57,493 nt of DNA from Bifidobacteriaceae bacterium (GCA_031268215.1 JAIRXP010000013.1:1-57493), one strand, 5' to 3'; shown: positions 25,210 through 37,156, counted from the first letter of the stretch. The notes: generated by a model not told the origin, from the letters alone. Translations and numbers: made by a program.

Positions 25210-26457
25210 GTGCGCCGGCGGTTGATGCTCGCCACCACTTTGGCGGTGGCAGTGGCAGTGATGCTCCTGGGTGTGCCGTTGACGATTTTCGCGGGCGCAA
25301 TGGCGAAATCGAGTTCCAAGGCGGAGGTTCAAAGCCGGGCTGATGCTCTGGCGGCGGCCCTGGATGGTTATGAGTCGGTTCGTCTGCCAATCAGTCAATC
25401 CGTGGTTGATTCTTATCTGTCGCGTTCGGGCAGCCAACTGCGGGTACACATCGATGTCGAATTGCGTGACGGTACGTCCATGTCGGCTGGCGGCGAGATC
25501 GCCGGCCCGCGGGTCGAAGTGGCAGCTTCGCCGCTGACCGCCACGAAGGTCACTTTCCAGGTTTCTTGGTGGGCTCTGCAACTGCGTTCGTTGCCCGCCA
25601 TTGGGCTGGTGGTCTTGGCCTGCGCGGCGGCCATGACGGTGGGTGTGGCGTTCGCGTCTTGGCAGGCGCGGCGACTGTCCGCGCCAATGGTCTATTTGTC
25701 CGCGACAGCCGAACAGCTAGGCTCCGGCCATCTGCGTATCCGGCCACCCAAAGCGGGAATTGAAGAGATCGATCTGGTCGCGGAGGAACTGGCTCGTTCC
25801 GCGGACCGCATGGCTAAACGCTTGGCAGTGGAGCGCCAATTCGCCTCCGACGCGTCGCATCAACTACGCACTCCGCTGACCGCGTTAGCGATGCGTCTGG
25901 AAGAGATCGAATATCTGTCCAATCAGGAGGATGTGCGCGAAGAGGCCCGCATTTCGTTAGAGCAGATCGAGCGCCTGTCCACCACGATTGATGAACTCTT
26001 GGGCCGGACCAAGTCAAGGTCTGACTCGCACCGGCGCTGGCTGCGCTTGTCTGAGGTGTTTCTTCAGCAACAGGAAGAATGGCTGCCGATCTTCGCTGAA
26101 GCCGACCGCAGCTTGGTTGTCGCCGTTGATGAATCCTTGACGGTTACCACTAGCCCTGGAGTCTTGAGCCAAGTGATCGCCACCCTGCTGGAGAACTCGC
26201 GGACCCACGGCGATGGCGTCACCACACTGCGAGGCCGCAAGGTCAAGGGAGGCGTGGCGATCGAAGTTGAAGACGAAGGCGCCGGGGTCAGCGACGAACT
26301 GGCGCCCAAGATCTTTGAACGGTCTTTCTCGACTGGCGGCTCGACTGGCCTGGGGCTGGCCGTGGCCCGTGACTTGGTGGCGTCTGAAGGCGGGCGGCTG
26401 GAACTGAGTCAACGTCAGCCGCCGGTGTTCACGGTGTTTCTTTCGTCTTCGCGTTGA
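25210..26457 (+). CDS. Sensor histidine kinase
   Basis: A 415-residue membrane kinase and partner of the preceding regulator. Two transmembrane helices (about 4-30 and 135-160) flank an outside sensor part of about 100 residues. A HAMP-like linker leads to the H-box with H217 in 'SDASHQLRTPLT', then the N-box N329 in 'LLENSRTHG', G1 'VEDEGAGV' and G2 'GSTGLGLAVARDL'. The GTG start is 6 nt after the regulator. The 3' end overlaps the convergent GtrA gene by 29 nt. Confidence 0.94.
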   Translation: MRRRLMLATTLAVAVAVMLLGVPLTIFAGAMAKSSSKAEVQSRADALAAALDGYESVRLPISQSVVDSYLSRSGSQLRVHIDVELRDGTSMSAGGEIAGPRVEVAASPLTATKVTFQVSWWALQLRSLPAIGLVVLACAAAMTVGVAFASWQARRLSAPMVYLSATAEQLGSGHLRIRPPKAGIEEIDLVAEELARSADRMAKRLAVERQFASDASHQLRTPLTALAMRLEEIEYLSNQEDVREEARISLEQIERLSTTIDELLGRTKSRSDSHRRWLRLSEVFLQQQEEWLPIFAEADRSLVVAVDESLTVTTSPGVLSQVIATLLENSRTHGDGVTTLRGRKVKGGVAIEVEDEGAGVSDELAPKIFERSFSTGGSTGLGLAVARDLVASEGGRLELSQRQPPVFTVFLSSSR

Positions 26458-27040
26458 GTTCGCCATCCGGCGGAGGGACCACGGGCTGGTCTTGGCCGGG
26501 CGCCGGATCTGGTTGGGCGCCGGCGCTAGATTCAGCGTCCAAGATCGCGTCCGGGGACGGCTTGTTTGGCCCGGCCCGGAACACCCAGAACTTATATGCC
26601 ACGTACCTGAAGATGGTGCCCAGAACTATGCCAACGTTACGTGCTATCAGGTCCGGCACGGTCCCGTGCAAGTCCAGAATCCACCGGGAGAAGTACAGGC
26701 AGCCGCCGGTGATGAGAATGCCGATGGCGTTCGCGGCGAAGAACCAGATCACTTCCTTGACCGGCATCTTGGACCGCTGACGCGAGAAGGTCCAGTAGCG
26801 GTTGCCAACGTAGGAGACCGCCGTGGCGATTAGGCTGGCCACGACCGACGCCCGCACCGGCCAGTCCGCCATCAGACGGCCGGGGCCCTCAGTCAGGATC
26901 ACATAGGCGCCGTTGTCGACCAGGTAGGCGATCGCGCCCACGGTGCCGAACTTAGCCGCCTCGTAGATCCAGAGGAGGAGTTCGCGGAACCGGCCGCCAG
27001 ACCGCGCAGAGCGGGCCTCAGGCCGCTGGTTCGAACTCAC
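26429..27040 (-). CDS. GtrA-family membrane protein
   Basis: A 203-residue protein with four hydrophobic segments and the GtrA pattern '[19 protein letters not shown]', '[14 protein letters not shown]' and '[11 protein letters not shown]'. GtrA proteins are thought to move polyprenyl-linked sugars across the membrane for cell-surface glycan modification. I place the start at GTG 27040 ('VSSNQRPEA') because TATAGT lies 6 nt upstream; a GTG at 27064 is also in frame. The C-terminal tail of about 45 residues is Pro/Asp/Ala-rich. Confidence 0.85.
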   Translation of the reverse strand: MSSNQRPEARSARSGGRFRELLLWIYEAAKFGTVGAIAYLVDNGAYVILTEGPGRLMADWPVRASVVASLIATAVSYVGNRYWTFSRQRSKMPVKEVIWFFAANAIGILITGGCLYFSRWILDLHGTVPDLIARNVGIVLGTIFRYVAYKFWVFRAGPNKPSPDAILDAESSAGAQPDPAPGQDQPVVPPPDGELNAKTKETP

Positions 27041-27046
27041 CGGGCC

Positions 27047-27052
27047 ACTATA
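27047..27052 (-). promoter_or_regulatory. Putative -10 box of the GtrA gene
   Basis: TATAGT on the minus strand ends 6 nt before GTG 27040. Confidence 0.5.
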
Positions 27053-27109
27053 GCTATTCGGCACCGGGGGGCGTTCCGCCCCGCGGGTCCGGCGGCCTCC
27101 TGGGTCGCC

Positions 27110-27115
27110 TAAGCT
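27110..27115 (+). promoter_or_regulatory. Putative -10 box of purE
   Basis: TAAGCT ends 8 nt before ATG 27124. No ribosome site is visible. Confidence 0.4.
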
Positions 27116-27123
27116 TGCTTGAC

Positions 27124-27648
27124 ATGGCTATCCCCGTTCGCGTTGGCATTGTTATGGGCTCCGATTCAGACTGGCCGGTCATGAGCGCTGCCGCTGAGGC
27201 ACTTGATGCGTTGGGCATTGGTTATGAGGTGGACGTCATCTCAGCCCATCGTCTGCCGGACCAGACCATCGCCTATGGCCGCGAAGCGGCTGGGCGGGGA
27301 CTGAGGGTGATAATCGCTGGCGCTGGCGGCGCGGCCGCCTTGCCGGGGATGTTCGCCGCGGTCACCGAGTTGCCGGTGATCGGCGTGCCGGTAGCCCTCA
27401 AGGTGCTGGACGGGATTGATTCGCTGCTGTCGATCGCCCAGATGCCGGCCGGAGTGCCAGTGGCGACTGTCGCGATTGGCGGAGCGAAGAACGCTGGCCT
27501 GCTGGCTGGCCGGATCATCGCCGCTGGTGAAGGCCCAGAGGCCAGATTGGCGCGGACCGCACTGGAGGAGTTCCGGGCGGCCCAGGCGGCCGAGGTCGAG
27601 GCCAAGGCTGACCGCCTGCGTCAGGCGCTGGCGGCAACCGGCGAGTAG
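27124..27648 (+). CDS. purE: N5-carboxyaminoimidazole ribonucleotide mutase PurE
   Basis: PurE (174 residues, class I size) moves the carboxyl group from N5 to C4 of the imidazole ring in purine synthesis. 'GSDSDWPVM', 'SAHRLPD' with the catalytic His, and '[21 protein letters not shown]' are typical. The nearly invariant 'GGAAHLPGM' reads GGAAALPGM here, with Ala72 (GCC, 27337-27339) in place of His. No purK gene lies beside it, which is unusual. The start is ATG 27124; a TTG at 27115 is also in frame. Confidence 0.92.
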   Translation: MAIPVRVGIVMGSDSDWPVMSAAAEALDALGIGYEVDVISAHRLPDQTIAYGREAAGRGLRVIIAGAGGAAALPGMFAAVTELPVIGVPVALKVLDGIDSLLSIAQMPAGVPVATVAIGGAKNAGLLAGRIIAAGEGPEARLARTALEEFRAAQAAEVEAKADRLRQALAATGE

Positions 27649-27706
27649 GTGGCGAGTGACCGCCAAGAATAGGAGATAATTGAATCGCTAAGGTAGTAGC
27701 ATTTAC

Positions 27707-27718
27707 CTCGACGTCGAG
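27707..27718. promoter_or_regulatory. 12-bp palindrome upstream of aconitase
   Basis: CTCGACGTCGAG is a perfect palindrome about 50 bp before the acnA ATG, where an operator could lie. It does not match the AcnR or IdeR sites I know. A second short palindrome, GGGGTACCCC, follows at about 27728-27737. Confidence 0.35.
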
Positions 27719-27768
27719 ATACATGCGGGGGTACCCCAAGGGCCCCCAGAAAGGGAGTTTCTAGACTC

Positions 27769-30504
<2,736 letters not shown>

Positions 30505-30699
30505 GGCATTATTGCCAGGGGGTGGCGCCGTCAGCCGCCGGGGGACGTGCGGCGACGGGCCACCTCTCTGCTCCCGGCGAGGCGGTCCAAACGAGGGGCC
30601 GCCTCACCGTACAGTGAAAGTTCAGGTATGTGAATCAGTCATCCCGACCGGCTGTCCGTTCAGGCGGATAGTGCCCCGGCTGAGAGAGGTGTTGAACAG

Positions 30700-32625
30700 T
30701 TGAACGCTGCGCGCAGGGACCTTGGACCGGGCCGTACGCGACCCCCCGGGACTGTCTTATCCCAGGTCACCGGTACACGTGCGCTGAAGAAGCTGTCGCC
30801 GGACCTAGTGGGCGATCTGGCGGCGGACATTCGCGACTTCTTGGTCGATAAAGTCGCCAAAGCCGGCGGTCATCTGGGCCCGAACCTGGGCGTGGTCGAA
30901 CTGACGATCGCCTTGCACCGGGTCTTCGATTCGCCCCGCGACACAATTGTGTTTGACACCGGTCACATCGCTTACGTCCATAAGATTCTGACTGGTCGCC
31001 AGGACTTCGACGGCCTGCGCCAAGAGGGTGGGCTGTCTGGTTACCCAGCGCGGGCCGAATCGGTCCACGATGTGCTGGAGAACACGCACGCATCGGCCGG
31101 GCTGTCCTGGGCGGCCGGTATCGCCGCTGGGCGTCGCTTGGCGGGGGAGGGCCAACGCTTCACGGTGGTCGTGGTTGGCGATGGCGCGTTGACCGGCGGA
31201 ATGAGTTGGGAGGCGCTCAATAACATCGCCGAATCCGACCAGAGCCGACTGGTGGTGGTTGTCAACGACAACGGCCGGTCTTACGCGCCAACTATTGGCG
31301 GTCTGGCCAATCATCTGTCCGGTTTAAGGACCGCGCCTCATTATGAGCGCGTGCTGGGTTGGGGCAAGCGCCAGTTGCGTTCACATGGTGGTCGTGTTGG
31401 CCGGTTCCTTTACGGGGCTCTTCACGGCTTGAAAAAGGGCGTGAAAGACGTGGTGGCGCCTCAGGCCATGTTTGAGGATCTGGGTCTGAAATACATTGGC
31501 GCGGTTGACGGCCATGATGAGGGCGCCGTTGAGCGTGCTCTGAGCCAGGCCAAGGCCTACGGTGGCCCGGTGTTGGTCCATGTCATCACCGAAAAAGGGC
31601 GCGGTTACGTTCCGGCCGAGGGCCATGGGCCGGACCGCTTCCATTCAGTGGGCCGGATTCATCCGGAGACCGGATTGCCCTTGGAGCCATCACGGTTTGG
31701 CTGGTCTTCGGTTTTTTCTGACGAATTGGTGCGGATTGGCCGGGAGAACCCGAAGATCGTTGGGATCACCGCCGCGATGCTTGAGCCGGTTGGCCTGGTG
31801 CCGTTCGCCGCGGAATTTCCGGACCGGGTGTTCGATGTTGGGATCGCTGAGCAGCACGCTGCCGCCCTGGCCGCTGGCCTGGCTTATGCCGGGTGCCATC
31901 CGGTCGTGGCCGTCTACGCTAGTTTCCTGAACCGGGCATTCGACCAGGTATTGATGGACTGCGCTCTGCACCGCGCTGGGGTCACCTTTGTCTTGGACCG
32001 CGCCGGCATCACCGGGCCGGATGGCCCCAGCCACAACGGCCAATGGGATCTGGCGCTCTTCCGCATGGTCCCTGGCCTGCGGCTGGCGGCGCCGCGCGAC
32101 GCCGCCTCAATGCGCCGTCTTCTGCGGGAAGCGATTTCTGTGGAGGACGCGCCGACGGTTGTGCGCTACCCCAAGGGTCCAATCCCGCCGGATCAGCCAG
32201 CTCTGGAACAGGTCGAAGGCATGGACTTGCTCCTGCGGACGGGTCCGAATCCGGTTGTATTGATTGTGGCGGTCGGCTCTGAGGCTCCAACCGCCTTGCG
32301 GGCGGCTGAGCTGTTGAAAGAACGCGGCGTGACGGCATCGGTGGTAGATCCGGGTTGGGTCTATCCGGTACCTGAGGGTTTGCCTCGCCTGGCGGCAGCC
32401 CATGAATTGGTCGTAACAGTGGAAGACGGCTTGATCTCCGGCGGCGCAGGCGAGGCCTTCGCCCGCCAGATCGCCTCTGAAGGCCTTACACTGCCGGTGA
32501 TCAACTGTGGTTTGCCCAAGGAGTTCTTCCTTCACGGGGAACGCTCGGCTATCGCTCAGCGCAACGGGTTGACCGCCGAGGCCCTGGCGGCTCGCGCCCT
32601 GGCGGCCCTGCCCGCTGTGCTCTGA
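30700..32625 (+). CDS. dxs: 1-deoxy-D-xylulose-5-phosphate synthase
   Basis: DXS (641 residues) joins pyruvate and glyceraldehyde 3-phosphate with thiamine diphosphate, the first step of the MEP isoprenoid pathway. The conserved 'GGHLGPNLGVVELTIALHRVF' region (quoted in part), 'GDGALTGGMSWEALNN' and 'VVNDNGRSYAPTIGG' mark the ThDP-binding domain. 'DRAGITGPDGPSHNGQWD' and 'RYPKGP' mark the transketolase-like part. 'DTGHIAYVHK' replaces the more usual 'DVGHQAYVHK'. The TTG at 30700 is the best visible start; a TACAGT at 30610-30615 may be its -10 box. Confidence 0.94.
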   Translation: MNAARRDLGPGRTRPPGTVLSQVTGTRALKKLSPDLVGDLAADIRDFLVDKVAKAGGHLGPNLGVVELTIALHRVFDSPRDTIVFDTGHIAYVHKILTGRQDFDGLRQEGGLSGYPARAESVHDVLENTHASAGLSWAAGIAAGRRLAGEGQRFTVVVVGDGALTGGMSWEALNNIAESDQSRLVVVVNDNGRSYAPTIGGLANHLSGLRTAPHYERVLGWGKRQLRSHGGRVGRFLYGALHGLKKGVKDVVAPQAMFEDLGLKYIGAVDGHDEGAVERALSQAKAYGGPVLVHVITEKGRGYVPAEGHGPDRFHSVGRIHPETGLPLEPSRFGWSSVFSDELVRIGRENPKIVGITAAMLEPVGLVPFAAEFPDRVFDVGIAEQHAAALAAGLAYAGCHPVVAVYASFLNRAFDQVLMDCALHRAGVTFVLDRAGITGPDGPSHNGQWDLALFRMVPGLRLAAPRDAASMRRLLREAISVEDAPTVVRYPKGPIPPDQPALEQVEGMDLLLRTGPNPVVLIVAVGSEAPTALRAAELLKERGVTASVVDPGWVYPVPEGLPRLAAAHELVVTVEDGLISGGAGEAFARQIASEGLTLPVINCGLPKEFFLHGERSAIAQRNGLTAEALAARALAALPAVL

Positions 32626-32640
32626 GCGTTTTCAACGCTC
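32624..32640 (+). terminator. Hairpin downstream of dxs
   Basis: GAGCGTT (32624-32630), loop TTC, AACGCTC (32634-32640): a perfect 7-bp stem overlapping the dxs stop codon. It lies between two convergent genes. Confidence 0.5.
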
Positions 32641-32712
32641 TGACGGCCGTTGATGCCCGTTGGTGCCGTTGGCCACGTTTGGGGCGTCAGGGGCCTGGCC
32701 GAGCGGTCACGA

Positions 32713-33939
32713 TTAGTGTTCTTGGCGGCGGCTGGGCGGTTCGGGGTAGGCCTCAGCGGCGGCCGTGACCAGCGGCGCGACCGCTTCGATTTGCCAAGGG
32801 CGGGCTCCGCCGGCGGCCATGGCGGCCCGAACATTCCGGGGGGCCTGGAACACGACTGAGCGCACCAGCTCGGGTTGCATCAGATTCTCGACCGGGATCT
32901 GGCGGGCCTCGGACAGGGCCGCCAGATCCGACTTGACTTGGGCTATGCGACTGGCGGCGGCGGGATGCCGACGCGCCCATTGGCGGACCGGCGGGACCGT
33001 GCCGTGGCGCGGGCCACGGACTTGGGGAAGCTGGTCCAAGGGTAGCGATTCTCCCTCCAGAACCGCCTCCCACCAGTAGGAAAGCAATTTGATCTGGCGG
33101 CGACCGTTGAAGGGATGGATCTTGGCCAGCCCCTGGATCGAGGTCGGCAGGGCGGCGGCGGCGGCTATGATCGCCGCGTCCGGCAGGACCCGACCAGGGA
33201 AGATATCCCGCTTGGCGGCCAGCCGGTCACGGGCCATCCACAAAGACCGGGCCACTGCCAACTGGCGCGGGCTCTTGAGGGAATGGCGCCCAGACGTACG
33301 CCGCCATGGTTCCTGGCGGCTCGCGGGCGGTGTCGCTGCCAGCACAGCGGCTGCCTCGGCCTGGGCAATTCCGAGCTTGCCGGCTTCCTCAAGCTCGCCT
33401 TCCAGGACGTCACGGACGTCAAGCAGGATCGCCACATCGAGAGCGGCATAGTTCAGCCAAGATTCGGGTAATGGGCGGCGGGACCAGTCCTGCGCTGAAT
33501 ATTCTTTGGCGAGCCCCAGCCCAAGGGTTCGTGCTACCACGGAGGCCAGGCCCACTTTCGGTTCGCCCAGCAGGCGCGAAGCCAACTCGGTGTCGAAGAT
33601 GCGGCCTGGCTCAATCCCGCAATCACGCAAGCAGGGCAGGTCCTGCGAAGCGGCGTGGAAAACCCATTCAGTATCAGCCAGGGCCCGGCTGACGGTGCTC
33701 AAGTCTGGCAGTGCCCGGGCGTCGATCAGGACCAGCCCGCTGCCGCGCCGGAAGAGCTGGACCACTTCGGCGCGCACGTAATAGCGGAACCCAGAGGCCC
33801 TTTCGGAATCGGCGGCCACCGGCCCAGCGCCGGCGGCCAACAGGTCAAGGGCTCGCTCCAATGCCTCGGGTGTGTCGGTTATTGGTGGCACGCCGGAGGG
33901 CGGAGCGTCGAGAGGAATCACGGATTCAGACATGACCAT
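32713..33939 (-). CDS. rnd: RNase D-like 3'-5' exonuclease with HRDC domain
   Basis: A 408-residue DEDDy exonuclease. Metal-binding residues are seen in 'ADSERASGFRYY' (DxE), 'HAASQDLPCL' (Asp) and 'YAALDVAIL' (Tyr and Asp). An HRDC nucleic-acid-binding domain follows ('SRQLAVARSLWMARDRLA' region, 'ILPDAAIIAAA'-like helix), then a C-terminal extension typical of actinobacterial members. It probably trims structured RNA 3' ends. The start may be either of two Met codons 6 nt apart (33939 or 33933). Confidence 0.9.
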   Translation of the reverse strand: MVMSESVIPLDAPPSGVPPITDTPEALERALDLLAAGAGPVAADSERASGFRYYVRAEVVQLFRRGSGLVLIDARALPDLSTVSRALADTEWVFHAASQDLPCLRDCGIEPGRIFDTELASRLLGEPKVGLASVVARTLGLGLAKEYSAQDWSRRPLPESWLNYAALDVAILLDVRDVLEGELEEAGKLGIAQAEAAAVLAATPPASRQEPWRRTSGRHSLKSPRQLAVARSLWMARDRLAAKRDIFPGRVLPDAAIIAAAAALPTSIQGLAKIHPFNGRRQIKLLSYWWEAVLEGESLPLDQLPQVRGPRHGTVPPVRQWARRHPAAASRIAQVKSDLAALSEARQIPVENLMQPELVRSVVFQAPRNVRAAMAAGGARPWQIEAVAPLVTAAAEAYPEPPSRRQEH

Positions 33940-33967
33940 ATAAGACTAGGAGACTTAGAGCCCCGTG

Positions 33968-34549
33968 TCAGAGCAGGTGCCGGCGCGGATGAAGCGGAAT
34001 TACGTGATCAGGTAGGAGTTCAACCCCGCCCAGCTTGGCCAGAAAGCCAATCCAGGCCACCAATTGGTGGCCCACGTCCGCCCCGTTAGGTGTCCATGAG
34101 GCGCGGACTTCGACCCCGACGGACGCGCCGCGCATCTTCAAGCCTCCAAACGATTCCGACAGGGTGCGGGTGACTGTACCGGCCAAGTGTTTCATGGCCA
34201 GTGACCGCATCTCGAGTGCTTCAGCGAGATATGACCAGGCCACCTCCGCCAAGAAAGGGTCCGCGCCAAGCTCAGGTTCCAGCTCCGCCCGGGCCGCTGT
34301 GACGATCCGGAAATCTCCATCCCAGACGGCGTGGCCGTCTGGTTCATGCAACAGCACAAATGATCCGGAAGCGTGATCAGTATCAGCGGGGCCGGGCAGG
34401 CGCGTTTCGATGGCCACAGCGAAGGCGGCTGCCCGGACCGGCGCTGGGATCTCTTCCAAAACCGCTTGGTTCGGTAAACGGACCGCCCGGATGGATTCGA
34501 GCGCCTCGACAAAGCGGGCAGGAGGACGCTCGCTCGACGGACTGTGCAT
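33968..34549 (-). CDS. DUF3000 family protein
   Basis: A 193-residue actinobacterial protein of unknown function, always found next to the RNase D gene, as here (28 nt upstream of it). Family marks include 'FVEALESIRAVRLP', 'EEIPAPVRAAAFAVAIE', 'AHDTDHASGSFVLLHEPDGH'-like text around residues 55-75, and 'GGLKMRGASVGVEVRASW'. It has no signal peptide or transmembrane segment. Confidence 0.9.
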   Translation of the reverse strand: MHSPSSERPPARFVEALESIRAVRLPNQAVLEEIPAPVRAAAFAVAIETRLPGPADTDHASGSFVLLHEPDGHAVWDGDFRIVTAARAELEPELGADPFLAEVAWSYLAEALEMRSLAMKHLAGTVTRTLSESFGGLKMRGASVGVEVRASWTPNGADVGHQLVAWIGFLAKLGGVELLPDHVIPLHPRRHLL

Positions 34550-34556
34550 AGCCCAA

Positions 34557-34562
34557 ACGCTA
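34557..34562 (-). promoter_or_regulatory. Putative -10 box of the DUF3000 gene
   Basis: TAGCGT on the minus strand ends 7 nt before ATG 34549, a leaderless arrangement. Confidence 0.5.
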
Positions 34563-34676
34563 CGCGGCTCAGTGCGGGCGGCGCGGTTCCCACGCCGGGA
34601 AAGCGTCAGGAAAGGCGCCCGGCCAGCGGCGATACCCTGGGGCCTGGGTGCCGCCGGACCTCAGGTGAAACCGGGA

Positions 34677-35162
34677 TCAGGACAGCAGCTTGGTAGTACC
34701 GGAATAGAAATGGATGACGGGAACGCCCAGTGTGCGCCGGGCCTTGGAGGACCAATCCTCATGCAAGGCGTCGCCAACCAGATGGGGTCTTGTCACAAAA
34801 ATGGCCGCACTGGCCTTGACCGAGTCAATGGCCTGGACTATGGCGGCTATCGGGTCGCCGGGTATGACTTCACCGCGGGCCTCAAAGCCAGCGGCCCGCA
34901 GTTCTTCCAATGATTGGCGCAGTATTTCTGAGGCGCCGTGCGGGGTGGGCGCGTCCGGGTCGTGGCCCTTCAGCGCCGCCCACGCGTCAGAGACTTCGGC
35001 CAGCATCAAATGGTCCATTACGGTTCGCAGTCGCGGCCCCGAACCGCTGGCCGGGACCAGCACTTGAATCGCTGTGGCGGTGCCGTAAAGGCCGGCGATC
35101 TGGGCCACATCGGACGGGGCCAGTGCGGTGTCCGCTAGTACGAGGATGCTGCCTGAAGCCAT
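34677..35162 (-). CDS. Usp-like (adenine-nucleotide alpha-hydrolase fold) protein
   Basis: A 161-residue protein with an alternating beta-alpha pattern: '[20 protein letters not shown]', 'IQVLVPA', 'SAAIFVTRPHLVGDALHEDW', and a final 'GVPVIHFYSG'. It resembles universal-stress-like proteins of actinobacteria, but the ATP-binding Gly-rich motif is not obvious, so function is open. Its start overlaps the 3' end of the DHFR gene by 28 nt. It has its own TAGATT box, so it may be expressed both with and without thyA-folA. Confidence 0.65.
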   Translation of the reverse strand: MASGSILVLADTALAPSDVAQIAGLYGTATAIQVLVPASGSGPRLRTVMDHLMLAEVSDAWAALKGHDPDAPTPHGASEILRQSLEELRAAGFEARGEVIPGDPIAAIVQAIDSVKASAAIFVTRPHLVGDALHEDWSSKARRTLGVPVIHFYSGTTKLLS

Positions 35163-35698
35163 GTCTCAAATCTATACCGCGTTAGGGACTGGCTGGTGAG
35201 CCATCCTTGGTCTGGTTGGCGCTTCGCCAAGCGCCAGGCCGGCCCAAGCTGAGGGGCGAAGGCATCGCCACCGGCGTCCAGGTCTATTACGGTCACTTCC
35301 GCCCGTCCGGCTTGGGCCATGAAGGCCCGGTACACCGCGGACCCTCCAATCACCCAGACCGGCGCTGGCAGTCCCGTTAGGCGGGCGGCAGCCAAAGCGG
35401 CCGCCGGGCTGGCGACGGCGATGGTTCCAGGCGCCGCCCAGCCCAATTGGCGGGTCAGGACCAGGTTTTCCCGGCCCGGCAAAGGCCTAAACCGCGCCGG
35501 CAGCGAATCCCAAGTGGTCCTGCCCATGATCACCGCGTGTCCCCAAGTCAAGTCCTTGAAACGACGCGAGTCTTCCGGCAGGTGCCAAGGCATGGTTCCG
35601 CCTTGTCCAATCACTCCTTGAACAGATTGAGCCCAGATCATCGCTATGTTCGCGTCCGGTGATCCGGGCGGGCCATCTACCCCAGGGCCGCCGTTCAC
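35135..35698 (-). CDS. folA: Dihydrofolate reductase
   Basis: A 187-residue enzyme that reduces dihydrofolate with NADPH, restoring the folate used by thymidylate synthase next door. Key parts are '[29 protein letters not shown]' (quoted in part, residues 20-48), '[12 protein letters not shown]' and '[13 protein letters not shown]'. The first ~18 residues are an extra Gly/Pro-rich stretch. The ATG overlaps the thyA stop, so the two are coupled. An internal start at 'MIWAQ' is possible. Confidence 0.94.
   Translation of the reverse strand: MNGGPGVDGPPGSPDANIAMIWAQSVQGVIGQGGTMPWHLPEDSRRFKDLTWGHAVIMGRTTWDSLPARFRPLPGRENLVLTRQLGWAAPGTIAVASPAAALAAARLTGLPAPVWVIGGSAVYRAFMAQAGRAEVTVIDLDAGGDAFAPQLGPAWRLAKRQPDQGWLTSQSLTRYRFETWLQAASSY
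35169..35174 (-). promoter_or_regulatory. Putative -10 box of the Usp-like gene
   Basis: TAGATT on the minus strand ends 6 nt before ATG 35162 and lies inside the DHFR coding region. Confidence 0.4.
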
Positions 35699-36492
35699 AC
35701 CGCCACCGGCGCTTTGATCGCTGGGTGGTGGCGGTAGTCGGGGAAGGCGAAGTCAGATAGCTGGTAGGCGAACAGCGACGGCGCGCGGCGCAGTTCCAAA
35801 CGTGGGGAAGGATACGGCTCCCGCGTTAGTTGGAGGCGGACTTGATCGAAGTGGTTGGCGTAGATGTGGCAGTCGCCGCCGGTCCAAATGAATTCGCCCG
35901 CGTCCAGGCCGGTTTGCTGGGCCATCATGTGCGTCAGCAGGGAGTATGAGGCGATGTTGAACGGTACTCCCAGGAACAGATCGGCGCTGCGCTGGTACAA
36001 CTGGCACGACAGCCGCCCGTCCGCGACATAGAACTGGAACAGCACATGGCATGGCGGCAGAGCCATTTGATCCAGGTAGCCCACGTTCCAAGCGGACACC
36101 ATCATGCGGCGCGAATCCGGTTGGTCGCGGATCAGGTCCGCCACTTGGGTGATCTGGTCAATGGTGCCACCGTCAGGGGAGGGCCAACTGCGCCACTGCA
36201 CGCCGTAGACCGGTCCCAGCTCACCATCTGGTCCGGCCCATTCGTTCCAGATCCGCACGCCTTGGTCTTGCAACGGACGGACGTTGTGGCCTCCTGCCAG
36301 GAACCACAGTAATTCGACGATCACTGACTTCAGGTGGACTTGCTTAGTTGTGACCAGTGGGAAGCCATCCGCCAGGTCGAAGCGCATTTGCTGACCAAAC
36401 AGCGACCGGGTTCCGGTACCGGTCCGGTCTGGCTTGTCGGTCCCGTGTTCCATGACTTTTTCAAGCAGGGTCTCATAGGGTGGACGGTTCAC
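35695..36492 (-). CDS. thyA: Thymidylate synthase
   Basis: ThyA (265 residues) methylates dUMP to dTMP using methylene-tetrahydrofolate. '[17 protein letters not shown]' and '[12 protein letters not shown]' are present, and the nucleophilic Cys is in '[13 protein letters not shown]', followed by '[20 protein letters not shown]'. Length is normal. It starts at GTG 36492, 6 nt after a TACGAT box, and overlaps folA. The pair is a standard thyA-folA operon. Confidence 0.97.
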   Translation of the reverse strand: MNRPPYETLLEKVMEHGTDKPDRTGTGTRSLFGQQMRFDLADGFPLVTTKQVHLKSVIVELLWFLAGGHNVRPLQDQGVRIWNEWAGPDGELGPVYGVQWRSWPSPDGGTIDQITQVADLIRDQPDSRRMMVSAWNVGYLDQMALPPCHVLFQFYVADGRLSCQLYQRSADLFLGVPFNIASYSLLTHMMAQQTGLDAGEFIWTGGDCHIYANHFDQVRLQLTREPYPSPRLELRRAPSLFAYQLSDFAFPDYRHHPAIKAPVAV

Positions 36493-36498
36493 CCAGCC

Positions 36499-36504
36499 AT
36501 CGTA
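36499..36504 (-). promoter_or_regulatory. Putative -10 box of thyA
   Basis: TACGAT on the minus strand ends 6 nt before GTG 36492; no ribosome site is visible. Confidence 0.5.
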
Positions 36505-36516
36505 ACGGCCGCTCAG

Positions 36517-37149
36517 TCAGCGGTGTTCGGTGATCGTACCCAAGTCGCGGATGACGGCGTGGATGCCGCCGGCCGCCAGAGCCATTCGCACCTCGTCGCG
36601 TTGTGGCGGTGGCAGCCGCACTTCCAGTTTGGTGGTTTCTCCGTAGGCGATTTGCCCGATGCCGACCTCGCCGTTCAGCACCGCTAGGTTGCGTAGGAGG
36701 TTCTCGGCCCGCCCGGCCTGGCTCGCCGCGACTGAGACCTCAAGTAGTAGTCGATGCTGTGCCGTCCAGAAGCGGGCCAGGGCCAGACTGTCCCCGACGC
36801 CTCCCGCGTAGGCTCTGATTAGGCCGCCCTTTCCGAGCAAGACGCCGCCAAAGTAGCGGGTGCAGACGGCCAGGATGTCGGTCACATGTTCGCGCCGTAA
36901 CACCTCCAGCATAGGAACTCCGGCCGTGCCCGCTGGTTCTCCGTCGTCGCTGGAACGTTGAATGGCGGCATCGGCCCCTATGACCATGGCGTAGGCGTGG
37001 TGGCGGGCGCCGTAGTCCTGGCTCCGGATCTGGGCTATGCGGGCCTTGGCCGCTAGAGGGTCGTCAACTGGGAAGAGACGGGTGATGAACCGTGACTTCT
37101 TGATGATGTCTTCGGATGTCACCTCATCCGCGAGGTAGCGCAACCCCAT
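36517..37149 (-). CDS. YigZ / IMPACT family protein
   Basis: A 210-residue protein of the UPF0029 (IMPACT) family. Conserved stretches are 'EDIIKKSRFITRLFPV', 'ARHHAYAMVIG', 'SSDDGEPAGTAGVPML' and 'RYFGGVLLGKGGLIRAY'. The cellular role in bacteria is unclear; in eukaryotes relatives bind the GCN2 activator GCN1. I start it at ATG 37149, 7 nt after TATCGT; the open frame further upstream is antisense to the phosphatidyltransferase gene. Confidence 0.9.
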   Translation of the reverse strand: MGLRYLADEVTSEDIIKKSRFITRLFPVDDPLAAKARIAQIRSQDYGARHHAYAMVIGADAAIQRSSDDGEPAGTAGVPMLEVLRREHVTDILAVCTRYFGGVLLGKGGLIRAYAGGVGDSLALARFWTAQHRLLLEVSVAASQAGRAENLLRNLAVLNGEVGIGQIAYGETTKLEVRLPPPQRDEVRMALAAGGIHAVIRDLGTITEHR

Positions 37150-37156
37150 GTGAAGA

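Noticed and set aside
30670..30740. GGCTGAGA before dxs, suggestive of a TPP riboswitch
   Set aside because: Only this short box matches. The second conserved TPP segment with CTGATC and TAATGCC is absent, so one shared octamer is not enough.
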